A DNA stretch of 64,000 nucleotides. It comes from Endobugula sp047636495. GTDB taxonomy: Bacteria; Pseudomonadota; Gammaproteobacteria; Pseudomonadales; Cellvibrionaceae. Location of the stretch: positions 161,967-225,966 of the forward strand of contig JBLILH010000002.1 of assembly GCA_047636495.1 (NCBI GenBank), written 5' to 3'. This document shows positions 63,064 through 64,000 of this stretch, piece by piece. The notes under the pieces were generated by a model that was not told the origin of the DNA, ran no database searches, and saw nothing but the letters and a program-made list of their open reading frames with translations. Position 1 is the stretch's first letter, and every line of letters starts with the position of its first letter. Position numbers and translations under genes: made by a program.

Positions 63064-63935
63064 TTAGGCGCACATTTTGTAATATATATTTTCATACGCT
63101 GCAGGGCTTATTTGCCCATTGGCAGAATGTCGTCTTACTGGATTGTAAAACAATTCAATGAATTCGAATACACTCGAATAGACTTCATTCAAATATTGAT
63201 ACGAATTCGCGAATAACTCTTCAACTTTCAGTCGCGAAAAGAATGATTCCATCGCAGCGTTATCCCAACAATTACCTTTTCGGCTCATACTTGGCGTTAT
63301 TTTTTCGTCGTAAAGCGCTAACACGTAATCACTTGCTCGATATTGTACACCTTGATCAGAATGCAGAATTAATCCAGGCTCACATCCTCGCGTTGCAACC
63401 GCCATGTTAAAGGCATCTAGAATAAGCTTCGTGGTCATCGTATTATCAAGCGACCAGCCAACTATCTTCCGTGAAAAGAGATCCATGATAACCGCAAGAA
63501 AAACGTGACCTCCCTTGATGGAAATATAGGTAATATCTGACACCCATTTTTGATTGGGACGGCCTGCATTAAAGTCACGTTTAACAGGTTGCCTGCAACA
63601 TTATTCTTTTCTACACCTGCAGGGCTATATTTAAAGTTTTTCCCATTACGAGCCTTAAGCCCCTCTTCAGACATAAGCTTTGCCACTTGATTAACGCAAC
63701 ATGCAACCCCGTCCTCGTTCAACTCCAGCACTAAGCGTGGCGCACCATAACGTTTCTTAAACGGGTGAAATTTCTCAATAGTGGCTACTCGAACAATCTC
63801 TCGATAGCTAGCATCAAAACTGGGCTCCCGCTCCCGCCACCTGTAGTAACCAGAACGACTCACCGCCGACCAAGCACACATCTTTTCGATCGAATGTTCG
63901 CCACGCAAAGACTCTATGTAGGCGTACCTTACCAA
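63064..63935 (-). pseudogene. IS3-family transposase OrfB, frameshifted
   Basis: The first part (from a TTG at 63935) reads SIEKMCAWSAVSRSGYYRW and KRYGAPRLVLELNEDG, an IS3-group HTH_21 region. A one-base loss near 63588 moves the frame; the rest gives QKWVSDITYISIKGGHVFLA, LHSDQGVQYRA and NCWDNAAMESFFSRLK, the DDE catalytic core with all three acidic residues. As written the gene is broken. Confidence 0.9.
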
Positions 63936-64000
63936 TTTGGCTTGGAGAAGTACGCCGTCGCTTTTTTTAGGAATTCATTCTCCTCCTTAAGATCCACGAT
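63929..64000 (-). CDS. IS3-family OrfA C-terminal end, partial
   Basis: The frame reads VDLKEENEFLKKATAYFSKP then NW and stop, the typical end of IS3 OrfA with its leucine-zipper-like tail. It overlaps orfB by seven bases. The start lies beyond the window. Confidence 0.85.
   Translation of the reverse strand: MVDLKEENEFLKKATAYFSKPNW

Larger units (their letters stand above)
63034..64000 (-). mobile_element. IS3-family insertion sequence, partial
   Basis: The left boundary is near 63034-63060, where GGTGTTCACC and ACGAAAAGTAGACACC resemble IS3-type ends. It contains frameshifted orfB and the end of orfA and continues past the window end. Confidence 0.7.

Overview
The window reads as chromosomal DNA of a gammaproteobacterium of moderate to low GC. 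Housekeeping blocks have typical gammaproteobacterial order: glyA, nrdR, ribD, ribE, ribB(A), ribH, nusB, thiL and pgpA on the minus strand (51978 down to 43685); epmA, efp and epmB around the EF-P beta-lysylation pathway (35420-38053); and fimX, serB and an Smp-like gene (38150-42979), an order shared with pseudomonads and enterics. The many insertion-sequence relics and broken genes suggest a genome that has had frequent transposition, perhaps a marine or host-associated member of the Cellvibrionales-like gammaproteobacteria. That placement is inference. I see no rRNA, tRNA or CRISPR array.

Region by region. 1-6299 is a defence island on the minus strand: a DUF6933-like gene running off the window, an Abi_2 abortive-infection gene broken by a 140-bp inverted-repeat element, hsdS, a DUF1016 (YhcG-type) nuclease placed between hsdM and a displaced hsdM tail, hsdM, and a single-TRD S-like subunit. 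No hsdR is visible. 6300-13560 is accessory DNA: a 5'-truncated band-7/SPFH gene with a NAD-kinase-like partner, a HipBA toxin-antitoxin pair with a clear operator, small unknown genes next to double-hairpin repeats, an IS1380 relic, REP-like elements and a STAS relic. 13574-18478 holds an RND efflux pump with its adaptor and a histidine phosphatase. 18615-19581 is more debris: truncated yfbR, a 256-bp element with GGACACCC ends, and a fragment of a second NAD-kinase-like gene.

20045-56459 is mostly core chromosome: ilvC, modF, a glutathione peroxidase, an AsmA-like protein, truC, an OlsF-like bifunctional acyltransferase, srkA, cysE, an orphan TAXI binding protein paired with a membrane GGDEF/EAL enzyme, the EF-P genes, fimX-serB, a retropepsin-like protease, the riboflavin/thiamine/NusB operon, a photolyase, and two membrane proteins.

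56545-64000 is accessory again. Two directly repeated, internally deleted IS3-type elements (56722-57092 and 61445-61831) bracket a four-gene, higher-GC cluster: an EgtD-like histidine-betaine-type methyltransferase, a phytanoyl-CoA-dioxygenase-family oxygenase, a class I methyltransferase and a divergent methyltransferase resembling histamine N-methyltransferase. None of the other ergothioneine genes is present, so this looks like a mobile pathway for an N-methylated, possibly imidazole-derived small molecule. It is the best candidate in the window for an undescribed system. The window ends in a lipoprotein/unknown gene pair and a frameshifted IS3 element.
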